This document shows positions 1 through 5,482 of a DNA stretch of 5,726 nt, piece after piece. Position 1 is the stretch's first letter, and the number at the start of each line of letters is the position of its first letter. Origin of the DNA: Bacteroidales bacterium UBA7574 (lineage in GTDB: Bacteria; Bacteroidota; Bacteroidia; Bacteroidales; Paludibacteraceae); NCBI GenBank assembly GCA_002479035.1, contig DLLA01000137.1, forward strand, positions 1 to 5,726, read 5' to 3'. The position numbers and the translations under genes are program-made. The notes under the pieces are model-generated. The model was not told where the DNA came from and ran no database searches. It saw only the letters and a program-made list of their open reading frames with translations.

Positions 1-133
1 AGTCCAGCACCAATGTGGTGGTGGCACGCTGCGTCAATGTATGGTAGCGCGTGGGCACGTCTTTCTGCACACGGCACGAACTCAATGCCGCCACGCACAG
101 GATAAATACCCATATTGTCAGTCTCTGTTTCAT
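1..133 (-). CDS. Outer-membrane-type lipoprotein, probably DUF4292 family (5' part only)
   Basis: Only the first 44 codons lie in the window; the gene runs off the left edge. The product starts MKQRLTIWVF, has a hydrophobic segment (about residues 5-17) and a lipobox L17-S18-S19-C20, so it should be cut by signal peptidase II and lipidated on Cys20. No Asp follows the cysteine (it is Arg21). The start ATG overlaps the TGA of the upstream TPR gene in the four bases ATGA (130-133), which suggests translational coupling. From memory of Bacteroidales genomes, a DUF4292 lipoprotein often follows a TPR protein and dut. That synteny, plus the lipoprotein N-terminus, is the basis of the family name, because the visible residues after the signal are too few to identify a domain. 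Lipoprotein status is well supported; the family is inferred. Confidence 0.7.
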   Translation of the reverse strand, partial: MKQRLTIWVFILCVAALSSCRVQKDVPTRYHTLTQRATTTLVLD

Positions 134-1161
134 TTCTTCTGTCTCTTTTGTATGACTTTGTAGTGCTGCCGTATCTCTTTATCTGTCTCACCGTCAGCGT
201 GTTCCATGGCTCGCTGAATGTAAAACCACGCCGACTCATAGTCGCCCGTATGGTACATAATCCATGCGTAGGTATCTAGATAAATCGGATTGGACGGTTC
301 ATTCATAATGGTGACACGCGACAACTGTTCCGCACGTTCCAAGTCTCCTCCGGATATGCACAAACTCCATGCCAAATTGTTCATTAACATCAAGTTACGT
401 GGGTCCATACGCAGCACCGCAGAGTATGCCTCCACCATCTTTTCTGCGGGTTGCTTGGTCTGTTCGTACAACTGCAATCGGAACATCTGAAACTGCCCGT
501 TGTCGGGGTCAATATCCAAGTAGCGTTCTATCTCGGCTATGGCTTGTTTCTCGTTGTGCATCAGCACGTTAAGTCGGTAACGCTGCATCGCACTCATAGC
601 GTCATAACCGTTTATCGAGTCCAACTGCTCCTGCACAGCCAACGCCTTTTTGTATGCACCTGTCACGATGTATGCCTTTTGCAGCATCTCCCGCACATCG
701 GCATCTTGCTTGTTGCGTGCCGCCACGCCTTCCATCAGGCGGATAGCCTCTTTCTGTTGCGGCTTCTGCTCTGTCTGCAGCAACATCAGCGCATAGCGAT
801 ACCAGTATTCATCGGGGGCTAACTCGTACGCACGCTTGAAATAGGGTTGGGCGTCTTGGTGCATCGCCTCAAGGAAACAGCCCATATAGTTGTTCACCGT
901 GGCATCGTTGGGGTTCAACTCTTGGCAGAACTGCACCACTTCCCACGCCTTGTCCAACTCCTCTGCCTGTATCAGCCGCTGCGCCTCATAGAAATAGTAC
1001 AGAAACTGCTGCTCCTGCTCCACGCTTAATCCTGACTGACACGTTTTTTGATGTTGAATATCATCCGTTTGCGTGCCTTTGCGAGGCTTTGCGTACACAG
1101 TTTGCACACTCATTGCCACTCCCAATAGCATACAGATTATTATGTTTCCTATACTTTTCAA
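130..1161 (-). CDS. Exported tetratricopeptide-repeat protein (TTG start)
   Basis: The product has 343 residues. An N-terminal signal peptide (MKSIGN, hydrophobic stretch 7-20, cleavage likely after V22-Y23-A24) sends it across the inner membrane. The rest is helical and TPR-like: about 53-86 (YYFYEAQRLIQAEELDKAW, then ending ELNPND), 87-116 (NNYMGC to YELAPD), a weaker part around 160-220, 242-255 (AYSAVLRMDPRN), 258-290 (NNLAWSLCISGGDLERAEQL) and 295-323 (LDTYAWIMYHTGDYESAW). TPR arrays bind protein partners, so an envelope scaffold role is likely, but no partner can be read from the sequence. The start is TTG at 1159-1161: no in-frame ATG lies between it and the in-frame TAA upstream, and the next Met (M11) would remove the basic N-region of the signal peptide. 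It sits 138 bp downstream of dut and overlaps the next lipoprotein gene by ATGA. Confidence 0.85.
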   Translation of the reverse strand: MKSIGNIIICMLLGVAMSVQTVYAKPRKGTQTDDIQHQKTCQSGLSVEQEQQFLYYFYEAQRLIQAEELDKAWEVVQFCQELNPNDATVNNYMGCFLEAMHQDAQPYFKRAYELAPDEYWYRYALMLLQTEQKPQQKEAIRLMEGVAARNKQDADVREMLQKAYIVTGAYKKALAVQEQLDSINGYDAMSAMQRYRLNVLMHNEKQAIAEIERYLDIDPDNGQFQMFRLQLYEQTKQPAEKMVEAYSAVLRMDPRNLMLMNNLAWSLCISGGDLERAEQLSRVTIMNEPSNPIYLDTYAWIMYHTGDYESAWFYIQRAMEHADGETDKEIRQHYKVIQKRQKK

Positions 1162-1299
1162 GGCTGTTTGTTTTGCAATTTTATGCTTTTATCCTCTGTT
1201 TTCTTTCGTGAGTATATCGTGAGTATATCGCGGGTCTGTCGCGGGTGTATCGCGGGTCGTTGCACCTAATATATACGTTTGCTCTTTAATCTTTACTTA
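1162..1299. other. Gap between dut and the TPR gene
   Basis: This 138-bp stretch holds the 11-bp tandem array (1206-1260) and otherwise AT-rich sequence. No good TAnnTTTG promoter is visible on the minus strand; TAAAATTG (1176-1183) has one mismatch but lies only 14 nt upstream of the TTG start and has no TTTG at the right distance. No terminator hairpin with a T-tract was seen, which fits read-through from dut into the TPR gene. Confidence 0.5.
1206..1260. repeat. Five-unit 11-bp tandem repeat
   Basis: Five head-to-tail units of exactly 11 bp: tcgtgagtata (1206), tcgtgagtata (1217), tcgcgggtctg (1228), tcgcgggtgta (1239) and tcgcgggtcgt (1250). The first two are identical, and all five keep tcg-y-g-r-gt in the first eight bases. 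The period is not a multiple of three, so it is not a coding repeat. It is close to one helical turn, so repeated protein contacts on one DNA face are possible, but simple slippage is the plainer explanation. It would be transcribed as part of the dut-TPR mRNA. Confidence 0.9.
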
Positions 1300-1731
1300 T
1301 CAAACTCCTGTATGTCCGAATCCTCCGGCACCTCTCTCTGTCTCGCTCAGGATGTCAACGTCCTGTATTTCAGTGTGTTCATGTCGGGCAATCACCATCT
1401 GGCATATACGCTCCCCGGGCTCTATAGTTTGGGGCTCGTTGCTCAGGTTGATGAGTATCACGCCCACCTCGCCACGGTAGTCAGCATCTATTGTCCCGGG
1501 GGTGTTGAGTACGGTCAGTCCGCGTTTGAGTGCTAACCCGCTGCGCGGACGAATCTGTGCTTCATAGCCCACGGGCAACTCCATATACAGCCCCGTCGGC
1601 AGCAGTTTCCGCTCTAATGGTTGCAGCACCACGGGCTCCGCGATGTTACACCGTATATCCATTCCCGCCGCCTGCTCACTCTCATACCGCGGCATCGGAT
1701 TCTTGCTCTTATTGATTATCTTTATCGTCAT
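1300..1731 (-). CDS. dut: dUTP diphosphatase (dUTPase)
   Basis: This enzyme hydrolyses dUTP to dUMP and pyrophosphate in the cytoplasm, keeping uracil out of DNA and supplying dUMP for thymidylate synthesis. The 143-residue length fits homotrimeric bacterial dUTPases. All five conserved motifs are present in order: I, AGMDIR (22-27); [11 protein letters not shown] (61-69); [14 protein letters not shown] (79-89), whose first Asp (D82) corresponds to the catalytic base in this family; [10 protein letters not shown] (106-113); V, the C-terminal arm [10 protein letters not shown] (133-142) that closes over the nucleotide. The ATG at 1729-1731 gives a normal N-terminus (MTIKIIN). It lies between the lipid kinase and the TPR gene on the same strand. 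I see no promoter of its own, so it is probably read from the kinase promoter. Confidence 0.97.
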   Translation of the reverse strand: MTIKIINKSKNPMPRYESEQAAGMDIRCNIAEPVVLQPLERKLLPTGLYMELPVGYEAQIRPRSGLALKRGLTVLNTPGTIDADYRGEVGVILINLSNEPQTIEPGERICQMVIARHEHTEIQDVDILSETERGAGGFGHTGV

Positions 1732-1744
1732 ATGTTGTTTGTTA

Positions 1745-1831
1745 TCAATTTGTTACCATGTACTTTCGTCGCTGTGCAAATGGCCAAATATCTTCAATCG
1801 TAAATAAATCGTACATTCGTAAATCGTACAT
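1745..1831 (-). CDS. Possible 28-codon small ORF between lipid kinase and dut
   Basis: An ATG four bases after the kinase TAG opens a frame of 28 codons ending in TGA 13 bp before the dut ATG, almost filling the gap. The peptide begins MYDLR-MYDL (the 15-bp DNA repeat read as five codons), continues through TIEDIWPF and ends in [10 protein letters not shown], with a basic C-terminal part. I do not recognise it and no ribosome binding site can be used as support in this phylum. It may be chance: the gap is short, and an alternative frame of the same stretch is also open for some distance. Listed so that it can be tested, not as an established gene. Confidence 0.2.
   Translation of the reverse strand: MYDLRMYDLFTIEDIWPFAQRRKYMVTN
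1805..1831. repeat. 12-bp direct repeat with 15-bp period
   Basis: The sequence taaatcgtacat occurs at 1805-1816 and again at 1820-1831, separated by tcg. The shorter core tcgtaaa also occurs at 1798-1804 and 1817-1823, so the array is a degenerate tandem repeat. It lies directly after the stop codon of the lipid kinase gene. Confidence 0.85.
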
Positions 1832-1835
1832 CCCC

Positions 1836-2717
1836 CTAAAATCTCTTCTCCACCAGCAATTTTATCCCGTCCGCCACAATCCTCAGGTGCAACTCTTTGG
1901 GCATCATCACGGGGTCGCCGTCAATGTGCATCGGTCCCTCTTTCTCGCGTATGAGTGTCACCTCCTTGGCGCGTATCGTATTGACATACAGGTCTTCATC
2001 GATATTCTTGGTGAACAGGCTCAGTGCCAACCCGGGGGCGGCGTACATCGGAAACTTGCTCACAATGGCAATATCCATCAGTCCGTCCTGGATACTGGCT
2101 TTGGGGGCGATATAGGCGTCATAGCCCCATTGCCCTGCATTGGCAAACGTGATGAGGAATGCTGTTACCGTCTGGTCAATCCCCTCACCAACAAGGTGAT
2201 ACGTCTCAGGCTGGTATTGAAAGAGGTCCTTGATAATGTTCTGCAAATAGGTCTTGAAACCTCGGCTGCTGCCCGTGGCGAACTGATGTGCCACCAGTGC
2301 ATCGAAACCAATCCCGCACGTGCTGAAGAACGGACGCTCATTCACAAACCCGTAATCCGCCGAGATGACCTCCGAGCGGTTGAGCATCTCGATGGCACGG
2401 TTGAGGCGGGTGGATATGCCCAAATGCCGTGCAAAGCCGTTTCCGCTGCCGTTTGGCACGATACCCATTGCAGTGTCTGTGTCGCGCACTCCGTTGGCAA
2501 CCTCGTTGATAGTGCCGTCACCGCCTACCGCCACTACGGCATAGTAGCCCTCCTGCGCAAACTGCTGCGTGAGTTGTGTCGCATGCCCTGCATACTCCGT
2601 AAACACTACCGTCGGCGAGAACTGCTCTTTGTCCAGCAGTTCTTTTATCAGTTTCGGTATGCGGCTTTTCGCCCTCGTCCCCGATATAGGGTTGATTACA
2701 AATGCTATATTCTTCAT
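1836..2717 (-). CDS. YegS/Rv2252/BmrU-family lipid kinase (diacylglycerol kinase type)
   Basis: Predicted cytoplasmic or membrane-associated kinase that transfers phosphate from ATP to a lipid alcohol, most likely diacylglycerol to give phosphatidic acid. The 293-residue length is normal for the family. The catalytic-domain signatures are clear: NPISG (9-13), the nucleotide-binding GGDGTINE (65-72) and PNGSGNGFAR (88-97). The C-terminal beta-sandwich domain has CGIGFDA (134-140), APKASIQDGLMDI (204-216) and IDGDP (265-269). There is no signal peptide or membrane segment. The ATG at 2715-2717 begins MKNIAFVINP, the usual N-terminus, and follows a Bacteroidota-type promoter by about 30 nt. It is the first gene of the leftward operon with dut. 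Sphingoid bases, known substrates of relatives and common in Bacteroidales membranes, are an alternative substrate; sequence alone does not decide. Confidence 0.93.
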   Translation of the reverse strand: MKNIAFVINPISGTRAKSRIPKLIKELLDKEQFSPTVVFTEYAGHATQLTQQFAQEGYYAVVAVGGDGTINEVANGVRDTDTAMGIVPNGSGNGFARHLGISTRLNRAIEMLNRSEVISADYGFVNERPFFSTCGIGFDALVAHQFATGSSRGFKTYLQNIIKDLFQYQPETYHLVGEGIDQTVTAFLITFANAGQWGYDAYIAPKASIQDGLMDIAIVSKFPMYAAPGLALSLFTKNIDEDLYVNTIRAKEVTLIREKEGPMHIDGDPVMMPKELHLRIVADGIKLLVEKRF

Positions 2718-2752
2718 TTTCTGCCGTTTCTGATTAACACATATTCATCGTG

Positions 2753-2784
2753 CAAAGTTACAAAAAAAATATGAAATATGCAAG
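2753..2784 (-). promoter_or_regulatory. Bacteroidota-type promoter of the lipid kinase operon
   Basis: On the minus strand a perfect -7 box TAACTTTG (2753-2760) lies 20 nt downstream of CTTG (2781-2784), one base from the TTTG -33 consensus used by the primary sigma factor of this phylum. The spacer is T-rich. Transcription should start near 2746, leaving a leader of about 28 nt before the ATG at 2717. Confidence 0.8.
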
Positions 2785-2870
2785 ATGATGAGAAAAGAAC
2801 GTGCTCACATTGCTTTGGTAACTTTTTGTACAGCATTGGTTTATAGCAAAATAGATACATGTATTCACAA

Positions 2871-2903
2871 AAGAGGCTGTCTAACAAGTGTAGGCAGCCT
2901 CTT
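2871..2903. terminator. Strong hairpin, terminator-like
   Basis: The arms 2871-2883 (aagaggctgtcta) and 2891-2903 (taggcagcctctt) pair over 13 positions, with one T-G wobble at 2880/2894 in the plus-strand RNA, around a 7-nt loop (acaagtg). On the plus strand it is followed by T-rich sequence ending in TTTTTT (2913-2918), nine bases after the stem; on the minus strand it ends in TTTTG. It overlaps the left end of the 152-bp inverted-repeat element. Since no gene is seen reading into it, it may be part of the element rather than the terminator of a neighbouring gene. Confidence 0.4.
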
Positions 2904-3024
2904 GTTGTATTGTTTTTTGGGGTGGAATTATACTATCTCACAGGGGACGCGGATGTCTCGTACGCAGTCAACTCGCCAGGCTTTCCTGTTTCTTTATGGT
3001 TTCTTGGACTTGTTAGACAGCCTC
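2873..3024. mobile_element. 152-bp MITE-like element with 17-bp terminal inverted repeats
   Basis: The 17 bases gaggctgtctaacaagt at 2873-2889 recur as a perfect inverted copy at 3008-3024. Inside the left end a third, shorter inverted copy of the first seven bases (cagcctc, 2895-2901) makes a nested hairpin. No transposase motif is seen in the interior, so the element would be non-autonomous or an IS remnant. No clear target-site duplication flanks it (acaaa on the left, ctgtg on the right), so age, a different boundary or a family without a duplication must be considered. It sits between the two divergent promoters and disrupts neither. The type of terminal sequence resembles IS ends I associate with Bacteroidales, but I cannot name a family. 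Confidence 0.6.
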
Positions 3025-3043
3025 CTGTGTTAAAGCGGACATT

Positions 3044-3075
3044 TTTTCATATTCTATGGCACTATGTTATGAAAA
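3044..3075. repeat. 8-bp inverted repeat upstream of the glycosyltransferase promoter
   Basis: ttttcata (3044-3051) and tatgaaaa (3068-3075) form a perfect inverted repeat with a 16-nt spacer, ending 11 nt upstream of the -33 box. It could be a site for a dimeric regulator, but AT-rich intergenic DNA gives such repeats by chance fairly often. Confidence 0.3.
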
Positions 3076-3086
3076 TAGGGCGCGGA

Positions 3087-3118
3087 TTTGTGCACCCGAG
3101 AGAAAATACGTACCTTTG
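3087..3118 (+). promoter_or_regulatory. Bacteroidota-type promoter of the glycosyltransferase operon
   Basis: TTTG (3087-3090), a 20-nt spacer and TACCTTTG (3111-3118) match the -33/-7 consensus of the phylum's primary sigma factor at every defined position. Transcription should start near 3125, giving a leader of about 20 nt before the ATG at 3146. The leader contains a minimal frame ATG TTA GTA TAA (3131-3142) ending three bases before the real start. Confidence 0.88.
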
Positions 3119-3145
3119 TGGCTATTAGTGATGTTAGTATAAGAA

Positions 3146-4303
3146 ATGAAGGTACTGATTTGTTCGAGCAATACGGGTGAGGGGCACAACTACTGCTCCA
3201 AGGCACTCCAAGCCGCCCTCGCAGCACGAGGCATTGATAGCGATATTATTGATACACTGGCACTTGCGGGGCACCGCATCTCCCACATCGCTGCCAAAGC
3301 CTATCTCTTTTCCTCCAAAAGCAATCTGTTCAGAAAGGTCTATACATTGGGCGGACTGGTGGATAAACTGCTGCAAGGCAAAGGCACCAAGTCGCCTGTC
3401 TATGTTGTTAACTCGGTGTATTCCAAGCACTTGTATAATCTCATCGTCTATAATCACTACGATGCCGTCCTCTGCCCGCACCTCTATCCGTCCGAGACGC
3501 TCACCTGGCTCCGCCGCAACGACGGCTTTATGATTCCCGCATTCTACGTGGCTACGGACTACACCTGTATCCCGTTTATCTCGGAAACGGAGTTGGACGG
3601 ATACATTATCCCTCACCAAGACTTGGCACGCGAATACACTGACAATGAGATGCCCGCCGACAGGCTTTACCCGCTCGGCATACCGGTTATAGAGTCCAAA
3701 TTCACTGCCCGCGTGCCGCAAACAGAAGCGCGGCAGCGTGTCAATCAGGAGTTTAACCTCACCCAAAAACACACCGACGGGCGATGGTTCCTGATGATGA
3801 GCGGCAGCATGGGGCACGGCAACCTCGAAGGGCTGGTGCGCGAACTCATTGCCCGCTGTGGCGAACACGACAGGGTAATATGTGTATGCGGGCGCAATAA
3901 GCAGACTTTCAAACAATTAAAGAAACATTTCGCCCGAGAGAAGCGCGTCACACCCGTAGGTTTCACCAACGAGATTTCGCTCCTTATGGACGCAGCGGAC
4001 GTACTCCTCACCAAGCCGGGCGGCATCACCAGCACAGAGGCGTGCATCAAAAATATACCCATTGTCCATACCGAACCTATCCCCGGCTTGGAGAATCACA
4101 ATGTGGACTTCTTCGTATCGCACGGGATGTCGTGTACCGCTCCTTTGGTGAGCGAACAAGCCGAGTTGGCAATACGCCTGTGCGAGGACAAGACTATGCG
4201 CGAGCGTATGCTCCAAGCGCAAAGGGATAACACCAACCCACACGCGGCAGACGATGTCGTTTCCTTGGTAATCAAGGCGGTACAGCAGCACAATGACCAA
4301 TAA
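3146..4303 (+). CDS. GT28/MGDG-synthase-type glycosyltransferase (possible diacylglycerol glycosyltransferase)
   Basis: A 385-residue two-domain GT-B enzyme that probably transfers a sugar from a UDP-sugar to a lipid at the inner face of the cytoplasmic membrane. The N-terminal acceptor domain opens with MKVLICSSNTGEGHN; the GEGHN box (11-15) is the mark of the MGDG synthase/UgtP/MurG-like group, and ATDY (136-139) and PLGIPV (176-181) follow as in that group. The C-terminal donor domain shows MSGSMGHGN (218-226), GFTNEI (272-277), TKPGGITSTEA (289-299), which contacts the nucleotide-sugar, and PIPGLENHN (311-319). There is no signal peptide. The in-frame TAA at 3140-3142 blocks any upstream ATG. 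It heads the rightward operon and overlaps the esterase gene by 11 nt. The family supports lipid glycosylation; diacylglycerol as acceptor is inferred, partly from the divergent lipid kinase. Confidence 0.88.
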   Translation: MKVLICSSNTGEGHNYCSKALQAALAARGIDSDIIDTLALAGHRISHIAAKAYLFSSKSNLFRKVYTLGGLVDKLLQGKGTKSPVYVVNSVYSKHLYNLIVYNHYDAVLCPHLYPSETLTWLRRNDGFMIPAFYVATDYTCIPFISETELDGYIIPHQDLAREYTDNEMPADRLYPLGIPVIESKFTARVPQTEARQRVNQEFNLTQKHTDGRWFLMMSGSMGHGNLEGLVRELIARCGEHDRVICVCGRNKQTFKQLKKHFAREKRVTPVGFTNEISLLMDAADVLLTKPGGITSTEACIKNIPIVHTEPIPGLENHNVDFFVSHGMSCTAPLVSEQAELAIRLCEDKTMRERMLQAQRDNTNPHAADDVVSLVIKAVQQHNDQ

Positions 4304-5456
4304 GGCGCGAAGACTGACATATTTGTTTCCGCTCCTTTGCGTGTGCCTGTTGCCTATGCAAACATGGGCATTGGAGGTGAGTCCGCATATCTCCTACTCG
4401 TGGAACGAAGACAGCACCATCACTTTCACCTACATCGATTCCACGGCGCGCAAAGTGGTGCTCAAAGGCAATTGCATGCTGTCCCATGAGGACCGCAGTT
4501 TCGCCGGAAGGCAGAAGCGGCGGCGTATGCGCGAGGTGCGACGGGGTGAGTGGCAGTGCACCACGCGATGGCAACTCCCGCCCGAACTCTACACCTACAC
4601 CATCATCGTCGATGGCAAACTTCACACCGACCCCATGAACCCCGATTCTATCTGGGTGCGCAACCAACGCCGTAGCGTCCTGCTCATAGATGGCAACACG
4701 CAGACCAATCTCTACAAGGCGGCTCGCCAACAAGGGCAGGTGGAGAGTATCCGTTTCACGGGCGAGAGCGGCAACACCTACCGGATGATGGTGTATCTGC
4801 CTCATAACTACTGCGATACACTCACCTATCCGCTGCTCTACCTGCTGCATGGCATCAATGGCGACCAGCGCAACTGGCTCGAACAGGGGCGGGTAGGCAA
4901 CATATTGGACAACCTCATCGAACGCGGTGATATTCAGCCCGTTGTGGCAGTCATGCCGCGGTGTCTGCTGTCCGAACCCAAGCACCCGGACCACGTGCAG
5001 TCCACCAATGTCTTCAACTACGGCGAAGTGTTGCGGGGCGGTTTCGAGAGGCATTTCCATGAGATAGAGGGCTATATCCACACCCACTACGCGGTACAGC
5101 GCAAGGGCAATGCCATCGCAGGACTCTCTTGCGGAGCACGTCAGGCAGCCAATATCGTCAACCAAGGCACAGGTGAATATACGTATGTGGGTATGTTCTC
5201 ACCCGTTGTCACAAAGAAGCAACTGCCTCATGCACAAGCAGATACAACCATACACCCCAAGTATTGGGTAGGTGGCGGAACCAACGATTGGATGTTCCTT
5301 TCCGATGCCCGCTCCTATGTGCGCGGATTGGAGAAGAGTGGGGTGGAGCATATCTATCTGGAGTTGAAAGGCGGGCATACTTTTGCCAACTGGCGGGTGT
5401 TCGTCACCGATTTCCTTCGTTGGGCATACCCTGCACAACAGACTGATAATGAATAA
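4293..5456 (+). CDS. Exported alpha/beta-hydrolase esterase (esterase D/feruloyl-esterase-like, CE1 type)
   Basis: A 387-residue secreted serine esterase. A signal peptide (basic N-region, hydrophobic 8-21, likely cleavage after T24-W25-A26) sends it to the periplasm or beyond; the cysteines at 16 and 18 do not form a proper lipobox. Residues about 28-132 form a beta-rich domain like the E-set/CBM48-like N-domain found on such esterases (VVLKGNC, GEW, LYTYTIIVDG, TDPMNPDS). The catalytic domain (about 148-382) has LLYLLHG (181-187) for the oxyanion hole, the nucleophile elbow G277-L-S279-C-G281, a probable acid D332 in GGTNDW, and H362 in GGHTF. The usual GxSMGG is GLSCGA here. Its ATG lies inside the end of the glycosyltransferase gene (11-nt overlap), implying coupled translation. 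The substrate is unknown: acylated polysaccharide or a glycolipid acyl ester are both possible. Confidence 0.88.
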   Translation: MTNKARRLTYLFPLLCVCLLPMQTWALEVSPHISYSWNEDSTITFTYIDSTARKVVLKGNCMLSHEDRSFAGRQKRRRMREVRRGEWQCTTRWQLPPELYTYTIIVDGKLHTDPMNPDSIWVRNQRRSVLLIDGNTQTNLYKAARQQGQVESIRFTGESGNTYRMMVYLPHNYCDTLTYPLLYLLHGINGDQRNWLEQGRVGNILDNLIERGDIQPVVAVMPRCLLSEPKHPDHVQSTNVFNYGEVLRGGFERHFHEIEGYIHTHYAVQRKGNAIAGLSCGARQAANIVNQGTGEYTYVGMFSPVVTKKQLPHAQADTTIHPKYWVGGGTNDWMFLSDARSYVRGLEKSGVEHIYLELKGGHTFANWRVFVTDFLRWAYPAQQTDNE

Positions 5457-5482
5457 GTAATACGACAGACAACAATATGTAT

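Larger units (their letters stand above)
2718..3145. other. Divergent intergenic region
   Basis: These 428 bp hold two outward-facing promoters (2753-2784 leftward, 3087-3118 rightward), the 152-bp inverted-repeat element between them, and a perfect 10-bp palindrome ATACATGTAT (2855-2864) just outside the left end of the element. The short open frames crossing it show no recognisable protein similarity and include the inverted repeats, so I do not call genes here. Without the element the region would be about 276 bp. Confidence 0.7.

Noticed and set aside
1732..1800. A dut-specific promoter in the kinase-dut gap
   Set aside because: TTTG sequences occur on the minus strand, but no TAnnTTTG box lies 19-21 nt downstream; the best candidates miss two or more defined bases.
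1758..2774. A 338-codon plus-strand open frame opposite the lipid kinase, longer than the kinase itself
   Set aside because: It is antisense to a gene with all family motifs, has no recognisable domain, and runs through the kinase promoter region; it is a shadow of the kinase codon usage.
2785..3128. Two overlapping plus-strand short open frames (82 and 89 codons) across the intergenic element
   Set aside because: They run through the inverted repeats and, in one case, the promoter; no transposase or other protein signature is visible.
3131..3142. Minimal leader frame ATG TTA GTA TAA before the glycosyltransferase
   Set aside because: Three sense codons are too few to support an attenuation claim, and no alternative RNA structure was seen in the short leader.
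3134..3916. A 260-codon minus-strand open frame opposite the glycosyltransferase
   Set aside because: The glycosyltransferase has clear GT-B motifs on the other strand; the antisense product shows no family motif or promoter.
4272..5165. A 297-codon minus-strand open frame opposite the esterase
   Set aside because: The esterase has a signal peptide and full catalytic triad on the plus strand; the antisense frame is a compositional shadow.
5459..5467. TAATACGAC, matching the first nine bases of the phage T7 promoter
   Set aside because: The following bases diverge from the T7 consensus, and a nine-base match is expected by chance; nothing phage-like is nearby.
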